DNA from: Candidatus Sulfotelmatobacter sp.
Lineage (GTDB): Bacteria; Acidobacteriota; Terriglobia; Terriglobales; SbA1
Reading direction: 5' to 3'
DNA length: 12,552 nucleotides
NCBI GenBank assembly: GCA_030151135.1
Contig: JASLEQ010000097.1
Span: forward strand, 1 to 12,552
Shown here: piece by piece, positions 1 to 7,777 of the stretch
Layout of the letters: every line of letters begins with the position of its first letter
Numbering within the stretch: the first letter of the stretch is position 1
Notes under the pieces: generated by a model
Told to the model about the DNA's origin: nothing
Seen by the model: the letters and a program-made list of their open reading frames with translations, nothing else
Database searches by the model: none
Program-made: the position numbers and the translations under genes

Positions 1-835
1 CGAAGGCGGAGAGAATGTGCTGGAAAACGGCAAGGTGAAGTACGTGGGCGTGGACGTTGGGGAGAAGACGTCGTACTGGCTGCATGTAGTGGCGCACGGG
101 CGACCGGGGCACGGGTCGAGGCCGAATCCGGATTCGGCGCCGAATCGTCTGGTGCGGGCGCTGGACAAGATTCTGGCGGATCAGACTCCACTGCGAGTGT
201 TGCCGGTTGTAGACGAGTTCCTGCGCGATATGGCTCCGTATGAATCTCCAGATCGCGCCGCGGATTACCGTGACATCAAGAAAGCCATTGAGGACAAGAA
301 ATTCCAGGAGCAGGTGGCGCGCGACGAGTCGCTGAATTTCTTACTGCGCGACACGATCTCGCTGACCATGCTGGGCGGGTCGGGCCAGACGAATGTGATT
401 CCGCCGGAGGCGTGGGCGAATCTGGATGTCCGGATCTTGCCGGGTGGAGATCCGAAGGGAGTTGCCGAGAGCTTGAGAGAAGTGGTGAATGATCCGAACG
501 TGACGATTGAGCCGCTGGAATCGGAATTTCGAATTGCAAACTATTCTGGGACGGATAACGCTCTGTTTGCGGCGATCCGCGAGGTGTCGGGAAAGTATTT
601 TCCCGGTACACCGGTGGTGCCGCACATCACGAGCGGGTATACGGAAAATCAGCGGTACCGGCCGGTGGGGATCGTGGCGTATGGATTCAATCCGTATACG
701 GCGACGGAGGAAGAGGGGGCGACGGAACACGGGAATGATGAGCGGATTCGCGTGGAAGAGGTGCGGCGCGGGCCGCGGATCTTATTTGATGTCGTGGCCG
801 GCGTTGCGGCCCAGACGAGTTCAGCGCCACATTAG
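1..835 (+). CDS. M20-family zinc metallopeptidase, C-terminal part (5' end outside window)
   Basis: Only the last ~277 codons are visible; the frame is open to the first bases of the window, so the start lies upstream. M20 enzymes hydrolyse peptide or N-acyl bonds with two zinc ions in a catalytic domain split by an inserted dimerisation domain. The visible part begins at an EGG motif near the end of the first catalytic half. It then enters the dimerisation domain through HGRPGHGSRPNPDSAP, and returns to the catalytic domain at VVPHITSGYT. Near the end comes EHGNDERI, whose His is the usual late zinc ligand of the family. Substrate cannot be told: carboxypeptidase, dipeptidase and deacylase members look alike here. 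Family members are usually about 450-480 residues, so roughly 40 percent is missing. A small 5-bp hairpin (838-851) follows the stop but has no T run. The gene converges on the dGTPase-like gene, 121 nt away. Confidence 0.9.
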   Translation, partial: EGGENVLENGKVKYVGVDVGEKTSYWLHVVAHGRPGHGSRPNPDSAPNRLVRALDKILADQTPLRVLPVVDEFLRDMAPYESPDRAADYRDIKKAIEDKKFQEQVARDESLNFLLRDTISLTMLGGSGQTNVIPPEAWANLDVRILPGGDPKGVAESLREVVNDPNVTIEPLESEFRIANYSGTDNALFAAIREVSGKYFPGTPVVPHITSGYTENQRYRPVGIVAYGFNPYTATEEEGATEHGNDERIRVEEVRRGPRILFDVVAGVAAQTSSAPH

Positions 836-956
836 CGTTTCGGAAGCGAAATTAGGAGCCCTTTCACTAGATTTCCGTCGGAGCTGCAGTCGGCAGATTT
901 TTTGCCGCGACACCGCTCTAGTGATCTGTCCCGGCGGCCGATTCGGGGCGATGCGA

Positions 957-2069
957 CTAACCGCAGTATTTTTCATACTGCTCGTAGATGAAGTGGTCGG
1001 TCATGCCGGCGATGTAGTCGCAGATGACGCGGGGTAGGCCTTCTTCTTTGGCTTTGTCCTGGTATTGGTTGGGCAGGGACTGGGGATGAGTTGTCCAGTA
1101 GGCGAACAGCTCGGAGATGATCTGTTCGGCGTCATCTTTTTCGTCGGCCAGCGACGGGCTGAAGTAGAGATTTTCGTAGAGGAAATCCTTGTTTTGCTTG
1201 CGTTCCGCATCGACCGTCGGGGTGAACGCAACCAGGCGCTCGGGATAGCGGCGAACATCTTCCACGCTCTGAATACCTGCTTCAGTTATGCGCTTCTGCG
1301 TATTGCGGATCAGATCGTCGACTAAGCGATTGAGGACTCGTTTCAGCGTTTCGTTGAATTGCAACTTCTCTGGAGCCTCCGGGTACAGTTGCTTTACGGG
1401 TCCGTAGAAACGGTCGAAGATGGGCACGCCTTCGCAGATCTCTCCCAATGACAACAGGTGAGCTTCGTAGCCGTCGTCCAGGTCGGCGGTGTTGTAGGCG
1501 ATCTCGTCGGCAAGATCAATCAACTGGGCTTCGAGTGGAGGAGGCTGCTCGAGGAGATACTCCGCGAGTTCTGGGTGCTTATCCGGCTCGTAGTCGTGCG
1601 AATGCTTGATGATGCCTTCCCGGACTTCGAAAGTGAGGTTCAGGCCGCGGAAAGCGGCGTAGCGCTGCTCGAAGTCCTCGACGATGCGCAGGGCGTGAAG
1701 GTTGTGATCGAAGAAGAGTCCGTGCCGGTGCATGGCGGAGTTGAGGGCTTTTTCTCCGGCGTGGCCGAACGGGGGGTGACCGATATCGTGAACCAGGGCG
1801 AGTGCCTCGGTGAGGTCAGGGTTCAGGCCGAGAGCTCCAGCGAGAGTTCGAGCAATCTGCGTGACCTCGAGAGTATGGGTAAGCCGGTTGCGAAAGTGAT
1901 CGGAGTAGCGGCGGGTGAAGACCTGTGTCTTGTCTTCGAGGCGGCGGAACGCGCGGGCATGGATGACTCGGTCGCGATCGCGCTGGAAATCATTGCGGTA
2001 AGGATGGGGAGGCTCAGCGAAGCGGCGCCCGCGGGAGTGAGTGACTTCGACCGCGTAGCTGGCCAGCAT
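957..2069 (-). CDS. dGTPase-like HD-domain phosphohydrolase
   Basis: The protein belongs to the dGTP triphosphohydrolase-like branch of the HD superfamily, which splits dNTPs into deoxynucleoside and triphosphate and so trims dNTP pools in the cytoplasm. From the chosen ATG it has 370 residues. The metal ligands are visible: His65 in RLTHTLEVTQ, the His94-Asp95 pair in LVHDIGHPPFGHAGE, and Asp188 in LIDLADEIAYNTADLDDG. The upstream block ARAFRRLEDKTQVF is also typical of the family. The same frame is open 26 codons further upstream (to 2147), but that stretch looks unlike family N-termini, so I start at MLASYAVEV. Neither start has a clear Shine-Dalgarno sequence. It lies 164 nt downstream of a GNAT gene on the same strand, too far to assert an operon. 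Substrate preference within the group cannot be read from sequence. Confidence 0.9.
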   Translation of the reverse strand: MLASYAVEVTHSRGRRFAEPPHPYRNDFQRDRDRVIHARAFRRLEDKTQVFTRRYSDHFRNRLTHTLEVTQIARTLAGALGLNPDLTEALALVHDIGHPPFGHAGEKALNSAMHRHGLFFDHNLHALRIVEDFEQRYAAFRGLNLTFEVREGIIKHSHDYEPDKHPELAEYLLEQPPPLEAQLIDLADEIAYNTADLDDGYEAHLLSLGEICEGVPIFDRFYGPVKQLYPEAPEKLQFNETLKRVLNRLVDDLIRNTQKRITEAGIQSVEDVRRYPERLVAFTPTVDAERKQNKDFLYENLYFSPSLADEKDDAEQIISELFAYWTTHPQSLPNQYQDKAKEEGLPRVICDYIAGMTDHFIYEQYEKYCG

Positions 2070-2233
2070 GTGGGAAGGATAGCAAAGACCCGAGTCCTGA
2101 GTCGCGAGTCCGGGGCGGCATGCTCTACGAGTTTCGGCGCCCCGCATCGGTCAAGACAGCCTGACCGCTGAGAACGCGGAGGAGTTGCCGAGGGCGTAGA
2201 GACAGTGAATCGTTAAAGAGCCAATGATCAGGA

Positions 2234-2701
2234 TCAGCGAAGATTCAGGCGCATTTCGTTGCTGGCCTCGAAGCCGAGAGATTCGTACAGCGGGCGGCCT
2301 TGATCGCTGGCGTGGAGGGTTATGCGGGCGAAACCCTGCTGCCGGCACCAAGCGATCATCGTTTGCATCAAGAGGCGGGCTATTCCCTGGCGGCGGTATT
2401 CGGGTTCAGTGTAGACGTTGAGGATGGTGGCGCGACGGCAATCAAGATCCTGGGGATGCGCCGGCCATGGACTCACGATGACTGCGCCGCCGGCGACCAC
2501 GCGGCTCGCATCCCAGGCCAGCCAGGCGCGGAATGAGCCATCCGAAACAGCGGTCGCGAGATAGCCGGAGGTGAGGGATGCCATGGAGTCGAGAGTGGGA
2601 TCATCTTTGTAGTTCATGGCGACATACATTCCGCGGCGGAGGCGGATAATTTCCGGAATGTCGGAGACGGTAGCTTCTCGAATGAGAATCGCCGGGCACA
2701 T
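2234..2701 (-). CDS. GNAT-family N-acetyltransferase
   Basis: This 155-residue protein is a single GNAT domain, a fold that moves an acetyl group from acetyl-CoA to an amine. The N-terminus IREATVSDIPEIIRLRR is a standard GNAT opening. Motif A, which holds the CoA pyrophosphate, is at about residues 93-110 (LNVYTEPEYRRQGIARL), and LYESLGFEASNEMRL near the end is the usual motif B. The region around residues 74-90 (VSPWPAHPQDLD) is longer than in minimal GNATs. The substrate is unknown; it could be a small molecule, antibiotic-like amine or protein N-terminus. There is no good Shine-Dalgarno in front of the ATG. The gene lies 117 nt downstream of the TPR gene on the same strand and may be read through from it. 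Confidence 0.85.
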   Translation of the reverse strand: MCPAILIREATVSDIPEIIRLRRGMYVAMNYKDDPTLDSMASLTSGYLATAVSDGSFRAWLAWDASRVVAGGAVIVSPWPAHPQDLDCRRATILNVYTEPEYRRQGIARLLMQTMIAWCRQQGFARITLHASDQGRPLYESLGFEASNEMRLNLR

Positions 2702-2803
2702 GGCAGGAGTTTAGCGCGAGTTCCCTGGCGAGTTCAGACAGAGTTTCGACGACAACTCGAATTCAACATCCCCGGACGTCGCGGCAGCGGCGGGCAGCCA
2801 GTT

Positions 2804-2819
2804 AGAACGCCAGCGTTCT
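2804..2819. repeat. Short inverted repeat at the end of the TPR gene
   Basis: AGAACGC and GCGTTCT form perfect 7-bp arms separated by 2 bases, beginning inside the stop codon of the TPR gene. As RNA it would form a 6-bp stem with a CTGG loop. No T run follows on the minus strand, so it is not a standard intrinsic terminator; it may stabilise the mRNA end or be chance. Confidence 0.35.
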
Positions 2820-4906
2820 TACTGCTTCGAGTCTTCTTTGGCCAACTTGACCTTGGCGGCGTCGAGCTTTTGCTGGACTTTGGCGAAGGCTTCCTGATCC
2901 TGTTCGGCAGGAACAGTCTTATTCCATTCCTGGACGGCGCGATCCCAATGCGTGGCGGCAAGTTTGAGGCGGCCCGTCTTTTGATACAGATCGCCGAGGT
3001 GCTCTTGGACGGTGGGATCCGCGCTCATGTGGAGAGCGGCCTTGTTCAGGTTCTCTTCCGCAAGGTCGTATTTACCAAGCTTGAAATAAGCCCATCCGAG
3101 TGAGTCCAAATAAGCGCCATTGCTAGGCTCGAGCGAAACAGCCTGCTTGATGTAGCTGAGGGACTCTTCCAGCTTCACGCCGCGATCGGCATTCATGTAG
3201 CCGAGGTAGTTGAGCGTTGCGGCGGCCTGTGGATCGGTTGGAGGCGTGATCGCGAGAACCTTCCGGAACTCCGTCTCGGCCTGATCAAAAAGCTTTTGAC
3301 GCTGATACAGATCACCGCGGAGAAAATTGACGTAAGCCTTGTCGTCGTTCTTGGTCGAGAGCTGCTCGGCTTTGTTGAGGGCGTCTTCGGCGTCTTTCCA
3401 GCGTTTGGCCCGGGTGTAGATGATGCCGAGACGCACATAGACGTCACGGTCTTCGGCCCCGCCTTTGAGCATGCCATGAACATCCGCCACTGCCTTGTCG
3501 AAGTCGCCCATGTCGGCCAGTTGCGCGTCGAGCACCATGCGCAGGTCGCGGTCGTCGGGCATTTTCTGCACGGCTTCTTTGGCTACGGCAGTAGCTTGCG
3601 GCCAATCTTTGGCTTCGCGGTAGGTATCGATGATTTCCTGATATCCGCTGCGGGAATTTTCATCACCCAAGGTCAACATCTTGCGGAAAGTGTCGACAGC
3701 CGCGGGATAGTTCTCTTGCTCTCGATAGACCATGCCGAGACGCTCAATAAAGATGGCGCGGTTGTTGCGGTCGGCCTGGCTCATTCCGCTGTCGGGCTTG
3801 TCGGTTTTCTTGATCAGATCCTGGAGGATCTTCGCCGCATCGTCGTAGCGTCCCTGGGCCTGGTAGACCGCAGCCATGCTATAGGGAACATCCATGGTGT
3901 CGGGGACAAGGGTGTCGGCACGTTTCAGGTTCTCGAGAGCGAGATCGTACTTTCCCTGGCGGCGGTAAATTTCCGCCATGCGGACGTAGGTTTGGGCGTC
4001 CTCGGGATTCGAATCGGCAATGACCTTGTATTGTTCAAGGGCGGCATCAAGCTGCCCGTCGTTCAGTTCATTTTCAGCGAGGCCGCGAATGGCGTCGAGA
4101 TTGTCACGATCGAGAACGATAGCGTGCTTGTAGGCGTCGATCGCATTCTTGTAATCCTTACGCTGCTCGTATGCGGCTCCGAGAGCAGCATAAAGCTTTG
4201 CCGAGCGGGCGGAATCAGGAATCGAGCTCAGAACCTTCAAGGCATGAGACGTGTCACCCTCATCGGTGTACAGCATCGCGAGGGTGGTGACGGCTTCTTC
4301 GGAACTAGGATCGATCTTGATGGCGGTCTTGAGTTCGGCTTCCGCTTTGCCTAATTCATTCCCTAGACGATAAAGGCGGCCGAGCAGCAGGTGATCGTCG
4401 ACGCTCTGGGGATCTAGTTTTGTGATCTGCTCGTACTGATCGATCGCGAGGTGGAGAATGTTGTCAGATCCGTTGCCACCGGGCATGTCGCCTAAGGAGC
4501 GAAGATAGATTCGGCCGAGGAGCCTGTGCGCCTCGAGGTTCTTGGGATCTTTCTTAATGATGTCCTGGGCTTCTTTGACGGCGTCGGCGATGCGGCCGGT
4601 CTTGACATAGAGTTCCGCAAGAGCAGAGGTGAGGAATTCGGAGGAGGGATCGGCTTCAATCGCGAGACGGTATTCTTCAGTTGCCTTGACGGCGAGATCG
4701 CTGCGGCCGTAGGCGGTGACCATCTCTTCGTACATGTGCGCGAGCGTGTAGTGATAGTAGGCGGCGGCCTTGTCGACCTTACGCGGAGAAGACGAAGTAG
4801 TGTCTGGCTGTTTGTTGTCGGCAGGAGCGGGAGCCTGGTTGGTTTGAGCGGCGGCAGCGACGCCGATGGCTCCTATGATCAAGAAAACGCAAAGAATTCT
4901 ATTCAT
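2819..4906 (-). CDS. Secreted tetratricopeptide-repeat (TPR) protein, 695 residues
   Basis: The N-terminus MNRILCVFLIIGAIGVAAAAQ is a clear Sec signal peptide with probable cleavage after the AAA run; no lipobox cysteine is seen. A Pro/Ser-rich linker (about 22-45) leads into an almost continuous array of TPR units covering about 50-660. Good examples are residues 93-126, 169-201, 238-268, 306-335, 484-516 and 593-626 (GAYLDSLGWAYFKLGKYDLAEENLNKA). The C-terminus (about 665-695) is Lys/Ala/Glu-rich helix. TPR arrays are protein-binding superhelices, so this is likely a periplasmic or envelope-attached scaffold; no catalytic domain is visible. The segment YLGYMNADRGVKLEESLSYI (567-586) is a spacer I recognise from other long bacterial TPR proteins. 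The translation start has only a weak AGG upstream. The partner is unknown, and its neighbours (purH upstream, GNAT downstream) do not point to one. Confidence 0.9.
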   Translation of the reverse strand: MNRILCVFLIIGAIGVAAAAQTNQAPAPADNKQPDTTSSSPRKVDKAAAYYHYTLAHMYEEMVTAYGRSDLAVKATEEYRLAIEADPSSEFLTSALAELYVKTGRIADAVKEAQDIIKKDPKNLEAHRLLGRIYLRSLGDMPGGNGSDNILHLAIDQYEQITKLDPQSVDDHLLLGRLYRLGNELGKAEAELKTAIKIDPSSEEAVTTLAMLYTDEGDTSHALKVLSSIPDSARSAKLYAALGAAYEQRKDYKNAIDAYKHAIVLDRDNLDAIRGLAENELNDGQLDAALEQYKVIADSNPEDAQTYVRMAEIYRRQGKYDLALENLKRADTLVPDTMDVPYSMAAVYQAQGRYDDAAKILQDLIKKTDKPDSGMSQADRNNRAIFIERLGMVYREQENYPAAVDTFRKMLTLGDENSRSGYQEIIDTYREAKDWPQATAVAKEAVQKMPDDRDLRMVLDAQLADMGDFDKAVADVHGMLKGGAEDRDVYVRLGIIYTRAKRWKDAEDALNKAEQLSTKNDDKAYVNFLRGDLYQRQKLFDQAETEFRKVLAITPPTDPQAAATLNYLGYMNADRGVKLEESLSYIKQAVSLEPSNGAYLDSLGWAYFKLGKYDLAEENLNKAALHMSADPTVQEHLGDLYQKTGRLKLAATHWDRAVQEWNKTVPAEQDQEAFAKVQQKLDAAKVKLAKEDSKQ

Positions 4907-5198
4907 TCTTGGACCTGATTGCGCTCGCAGCGCCGTTCCGATACCTCAGCTCAATTGGATGCAAAGCCCGCGGAGGAAAGGTGCTTCCATTCTACCGCTT
5001 TGGCCGGGTGGGGCGGGAAAAATCGCCGGGAACCATAAGGACAGGGACTGCTGGGGAATTGCGCGAGCGAACAGATGATTCGAAATCGCGCGGTGGCCAT
5101 CGATCATAAAGCGAGGCCCTATTTCAAAACTTTACACTTGCCGCGTTTGCCTCGGGACAACTTTCACCAGAGCCAAAGACCCAGAGCGTAGGGACATT
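4907..5198. other. Intergenic region between purH and the TPR gene (292 nt)
   Basis: This is the longest gene-free stretch. It must hold the end of the purH transcript and the promoter of the TPR gene. On the minus strand TAGAAT (4994-4989) is a fair -10 box about 80 nt before the TPR ATG, but no matching -35 lies 16-18 nt upstream. CGAGGC and GCCTCG arms bracket 5112-5154 with a long loop and no T run, so I do not call a terminator. Open frames here lack ribosome sites and resemble no family. Confidence 0.5.
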
Positions 5199-6752
5199 TC
5201 AGTGACGGAAATGCCGGACGCCGGTGAAAAGCATGGCGAGACCGAGGCGATCGGCCGCTTCGATGACCTCCGGATCGCGCTGAGATCCCCCGGGTTGGAT
5301 GATGGCGGTGGCTCCAGCCTTGGCAATCTCTTCAACACCATCGGGAAATGGGAAGTAGGCATCTGACGCTGCCACGGTTCCCTTGAGCGGAAGCTGGGCT
5401 TTCATGGCACCGATTTTGGCGGAATCGACGCGAGACATCTGCCCGGCGCCGACGCCGACAGTCTGGCCATCGCGCGCGTAGACGATGGCATTCGACTTCA
5501 CGTGCTTGCAGACTTTCCAGGCAAACAACAGGGCGCGAGTTTCTTCGGAAGTCGGAGCGCGCTTGGTGACGACTTTCAGGTCCGCGTCTTGCAGTGGGCG
5601 AATATCGGCGTCCTGGACCAGCATGCCTCCCGAGACATTTTTGAGAACCCATTTTTGATGGGCGGGAATTACTTCGACGAGGCGCAGGTTCCTCTTCGAC
5701 GAAAACTTCTCTTTGGCGGCATCGTCGAAGCCCGGAGCGGCAATGACTTCGAGGAAGAGCTTGTGCATCTCTTCGGCGGCGGCGATGTCGATGGGACGGT
5801 TCACGCCAATGACTCCTCCGAATGCCGAGACCGGGTCGCATTCGAGGGCGCGCCGGTAAGCTTCGGCCAGAGTCTTGCCGGTAGCGGTTCCGCAGGGGTT
5901 GGTGTGCTTGATGATGGCGACGACCGGTTCGTCGAATTCCTGAGCAAGATCCCAAGCCGCCTGCAGGTCAACGATGTTGTTGTAGGAAAGTTCCTTGCCC
6001 TGGAGTTGATGGGCATTGGCTACACCTTTTCCGGAGCCGTCGGAATACATGGCGGCTTTCTGGTGAGGGTTTTCTCCATAACGAAGATCGAGAGTTTTAT
6101 GAAAAGAGAAGCGCAGGGTTGAGGGGAACGCGTTCTGGCTCGGGTCAGGATTTTCCGGACTAATGCGATCGAGAGTTGAAGCGATCGCAGAATCGTAAGC
6201 CGCGGTAGTGGCGAAGGCTTTTTGAGCGAGACGCCACTTTGTTTCTTTGGATAACGATCCGTTACTTCGTTCCAGTTCAGAGGCGATGGAATCGTAATCC
6301 GCAGGAGAGGTGACGATGGCGACATCCTGGAAGTTTTTGGCGGCGGAACGAATCATGGAAGGGCCACCGATATCGATGTTTTCGATGAGCTCTTCGAATC
6401 GGACTCCAGGCTTGGCTGCCGTTTGTTCGAAGGCATAAAGATTCACCACCACCATATCGACGGGCAGGATGCCGTGTTCCTTCACTGCCGCAACATGCTT
6501 TGGGTCTTCCCGACGATGGAGGATGCCCCCGTGAACCTTGGGATGAAGCGTCTTGACGCGTCCGTCGAGCATTTCGGGAAACCCGGTGAGATCAGAGATG
6601 TCTTTGACGACGATGCCAGAGTCGCGGAGAAGCTTGGCCGTGCCTCCGGTGGAGATGAGTTCCACGTCAAGAGCGGCGAGACGACGTGCGAAATCGACGA
6701 GGCCGGTTTTATCGGTGACGGAAAGGATAGCGCGCTGAATGCGGGCGGACAT
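5199..6752 (-). CDS. purH: Bifunctional AICAR formyltransferase / IMP cyclohydrolase
   Basis: PurH carries out the last two steps of de novo IMP synthesis in the cytoplasm: formylation of AICAR using 10-formyl-THF, then ring closure. The 517-residue protein is full length. The N-terminal cyclohydrolase (MGS-like) domain shows ILSVTDKTGL (9-18), STGGTAKLL (34-42), GFPEMLDGRVKTLHPKVHGG (57-76) and NIDIGGPSMIRSAAKN (125-140). The transformylase domain shows LRYGENPHQKAAMYSD (223-238), LSYNNIVDLQAAW (255-267), the catalytic Lys282-His283 pair in IIKHTNPCGT, GAGQMSRVDSAKIG (435-448) and SDAYFPFPDG (463-472). A GAGGGG ribosome site (6764-6759) sits 6 nt before the ATG and fixes the start. Upstream lies a candidate extended -10 promoter and the terminator of the preceding gene, so it is probably transcribed alone. 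No other purine genes are adjacent. Confidence 0.98.
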   Translation of the reverse strand: MSARIQRAILSVTDKTGLVDFARRLAALDVELISTGGTAKLLRDSGIVVKDISDLTGFPEMLDGRVKTLHPKVHGGILHRREDPKHVAAVKEHGILPVDMVVVNLYAFEQTAAKPGVRFEELIENIDIGGPSMIRSAAKNFQDVAIVTSPADYDSIASELERSNGSLSKETKWRLAQKAFATTAAYDSAIASTLDRISPENPDPSQNAFPSTLRFSFHKTLDLRYGENPHQKAAMYSDGSGKGVANAHQLQGKELSYNNIVDLQAAWDLAQEFDEPVVAIIKHTNPCGTATGKTLAEAYRRALECDPVSAFGGVIGVNRPIDIAAAEEMHKLFLEVIAAPGFDDAAKEKFSSKRNLRLVEVIPAHQKWVLKNVSGGMLVQDADIRPLQDADLKVVTKRAPTSEETRALLFAWKVCKHVKSNAIVYARDGQTVGVGAGQMSRVDSAKIGAMKAQLPLKGTVAASDAYFPFPDGVEEIAKAGATAIIQPGGSQRDPEVIEAADRLGLAMLFTGVRHFRH

Positions 6753-6792
6753 GAAGTTCCCCTCAGGAGTTGGTTCGGGATGGCGACCGAAG

Positions 6793-6822
6793 ATTTTAAC
6801 AGCTCGAATGAGTTGATGTTGA
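6793..6822 (-). promoter_or_regulatory. Candidate purH promoter (extended -10)
   Basis: On the minus strand TGTTAAAAT gives an extended -10 (TAAAAT at 6798-6793), with TCAACA (6822-6817) as a weak -35 at 18 nt spacing. The predicted start near 6786 would leave a leader of about 33 nt before the purH ATG. It lies between the upstream gene's terminator and purH, where a promoter is required. Confidence 0.45.
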
Positions 6823-6846
6823 TGCCGGGAACGGGACAGGTGAGAG

Positions 6847-6877
6847 AAATAAAAAAGGCCGCGTAAGATCCGCGGCC
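6847..6877 (-). terminator. Rho-independent terminator of the secreted choice-of-anchor-like gene
   Basis: A perfect 7-bp GC stem (GGCCGCG 6857-6863 with CGCGGCC 6871-6877) and a 7-nt loop are followed, in minus-strand direction, by six T and then ATTT. It starts 22 nt past the stop codon at 6900 and shields purH from upstream transcription. Confidence 0.85.
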
Positions 6878-6899
6878 CGAAAGAGTTTCTGCGAAGAGT

Positions 6900-7532
6900 C
6901 TACTGGAAAACTCCAACGGCGGGAACGTTGCCGCTGAACGGGAACCAGCCTTCTTGGGCCGGATCGAAGGCGATGTTGGACTGGTTGGTGGACTCGAAGA
7001 CGCCTGTGAAGTCCGCACCATTCGTGTCATCGGTGCTGGCAGCGATCCAATACGGAGTTCCGGCTTGCAGAGCGGTCGAGGGGATTAGAACCTCAACTAC
7101 ACCGCAGCAGGTGCCGAAGACGGGAATGTGGGTAGAAGCTCCGCCGGCGAGGAGAGTGCCGACAGTGCCGCCCGCATCGGTGTAAAGGCCGAGGTCGACA
7201 AGGCTGGTGCCCGATTCAATTCCGATCGCGGCAACGAGCAAGGTCGCGCTAACGTTGCTTTTCGGGGTGAACTGGAGACCGATCCACTGTTCGCCCAGGC
7301 CAACCGAATTGTTGGGGCCGAGTACGTAGTATCCAGTCGTGTCGTTGTAGAGATTGCTCGAGGTTGGTCCGAGGTTGGTAAAGATAGCTGCATGCCCAGC
7401 GGGCGGGGCCCATTTTTGAACCGGGGCATTGGAACGATTGGTGTGGGCGACCTTGGGGGCGTTTTGGGCCCAAAGGATCCCGGAGGCAAGCGTCAATACA
7501 AAGAAACAGCCAAGTGCACGCTTCAACATCAT
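6900..7532 (-). CDS. Secreted protein resembling choice-of-anchor R domain proteins
   Basis: From the chosen start the protein has 210 residues. MMLKRALGCFFVLTLASGIL followed by WAQ is a Sec signal peptide with probable cleavage after Ala22. The mature part is rich in Gly, Thr, Ser and Asn with alternating hydrophobic segments, consistent with a beta sandwich. QWIGLQFTPKSNVSATLLV and the stretch VDLGLYTDAGGTVGTLLAGG (112-131) match what I recall of choice-of-anchor R domains, found in surface or exported proteins. No C-terminal sorting tail follows the domain; the protein simply ends in NVPAVGVFQ. A TCCG pair of cysteines occurs at 142-143. A GGGAGG site (7548-7543) 10 nt before the ATG at 7532 fixes the start; the frame is open upstream to 7634 but that part lies in the untranslated leader. 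It has its own promoter and terminator, so it is a single-gene unit. Ligand or role is unknown. Confidence 0.8.
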   Translation of the reverse strand: MMLKRALGCFFVLTLASGILWAQNAPKVAHTNRSNAPVQKWAPPAGHAAIFTNLGPTSSNLYNDTTGYYVLGPNNSVGLGEQWIGLQFTPKSNVSATLLVAAIGIESGTSLVDLGLYTDAGGTVGTLLAGGASTHIPVFGTCCGVVEVLIPSTALQAGTPYWIAASTDDTNGADFTGVFESTNQSNIAFDPAQEGWFPFSGNVPAVGVFQ

Positions 7533-7668
7533 TTTTTTGTTTCCTCCCAACGTTTGTTTTGCGGCTTCGTCGAGATTCATTGACCCCAGGGGAGCATTTC
7601 CTCTTCGAGAGCATCCAGCGAAAGGACGGGTCAAAAGCGCCGTCAGATGCCTGAAGCCGCGGGTGCCA

Positions 7669-7696
7669 ATAGTAGCCTTCCTGCCAGAGATGTCAA
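7669..7696 (-). promoter_or_regulatory. Sigma-70-type promoter for the secreted choice-of-anchor-like gene
   Basis: On the minus strand TTGACA (7696-7691, a perfect -35) is separated by 16 nt from TACTAT (7674-7669, 4 of 6 to consensus). Predicted transcription starts near 7661, giving a leader of about 130 nt before the ATG at 7532. No recognised riboswitch pattern was seen in the leader. Confidence 0.6.
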
Positions 7697-7777
7697 CGCG
7701 GAAGAAAGGATTGGGACGAAAGTCACTAGTCAGAGAGCTGTGGAAAATTCAGGAGGATCGCGGGGGAAGAGAAATCG

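Noticed and set aside
889..911. CGGCA...TGCCG hairpin between the convergent M20 and dGTPase-like genes as a two-way terminator
   Set aside because: The stem is only 5 bp, the A/T run lies in the loop rather than after the stem, and no T tract follows on either strand.
507..1037. A 176-codon plus-strand open frame over the M20 3' end
   Set aside because: It is the out-of-frame shadow of the peptidase, very rich in Arg and Cys.
1458..2171. A 237-codon plus-strand open frame opposite the dGTPase-like gene
   Set aside because: It overlaps a gene with intact HD metal ligands on the other strand and reads as low-complexity Val/Glu/Gly sequence.
3296..4354. A 352-codon plus-strand open frame opposite the TPR gene
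   Set aside because: It is antisense to a gene with clear TPR periodicity and a signal peptide, has no ribosome site and resembles no family; repetitive GC-rich codons leave the opposite frame open.
5027..5056. GGAACCA...GGGAC words here and near 8431-8445 as copies of one dispersed repeat
   Set aside because: The shared words are short and spaced differently; two loose matches do not define a repeat family.
7533..7634. N-terminal extension of the secreted protein upstream of its signal peptide
   Set aside because: It would bury the signal peptide 34 residues in, and the strong ribosome site belongs to the internal ATG at 7532.
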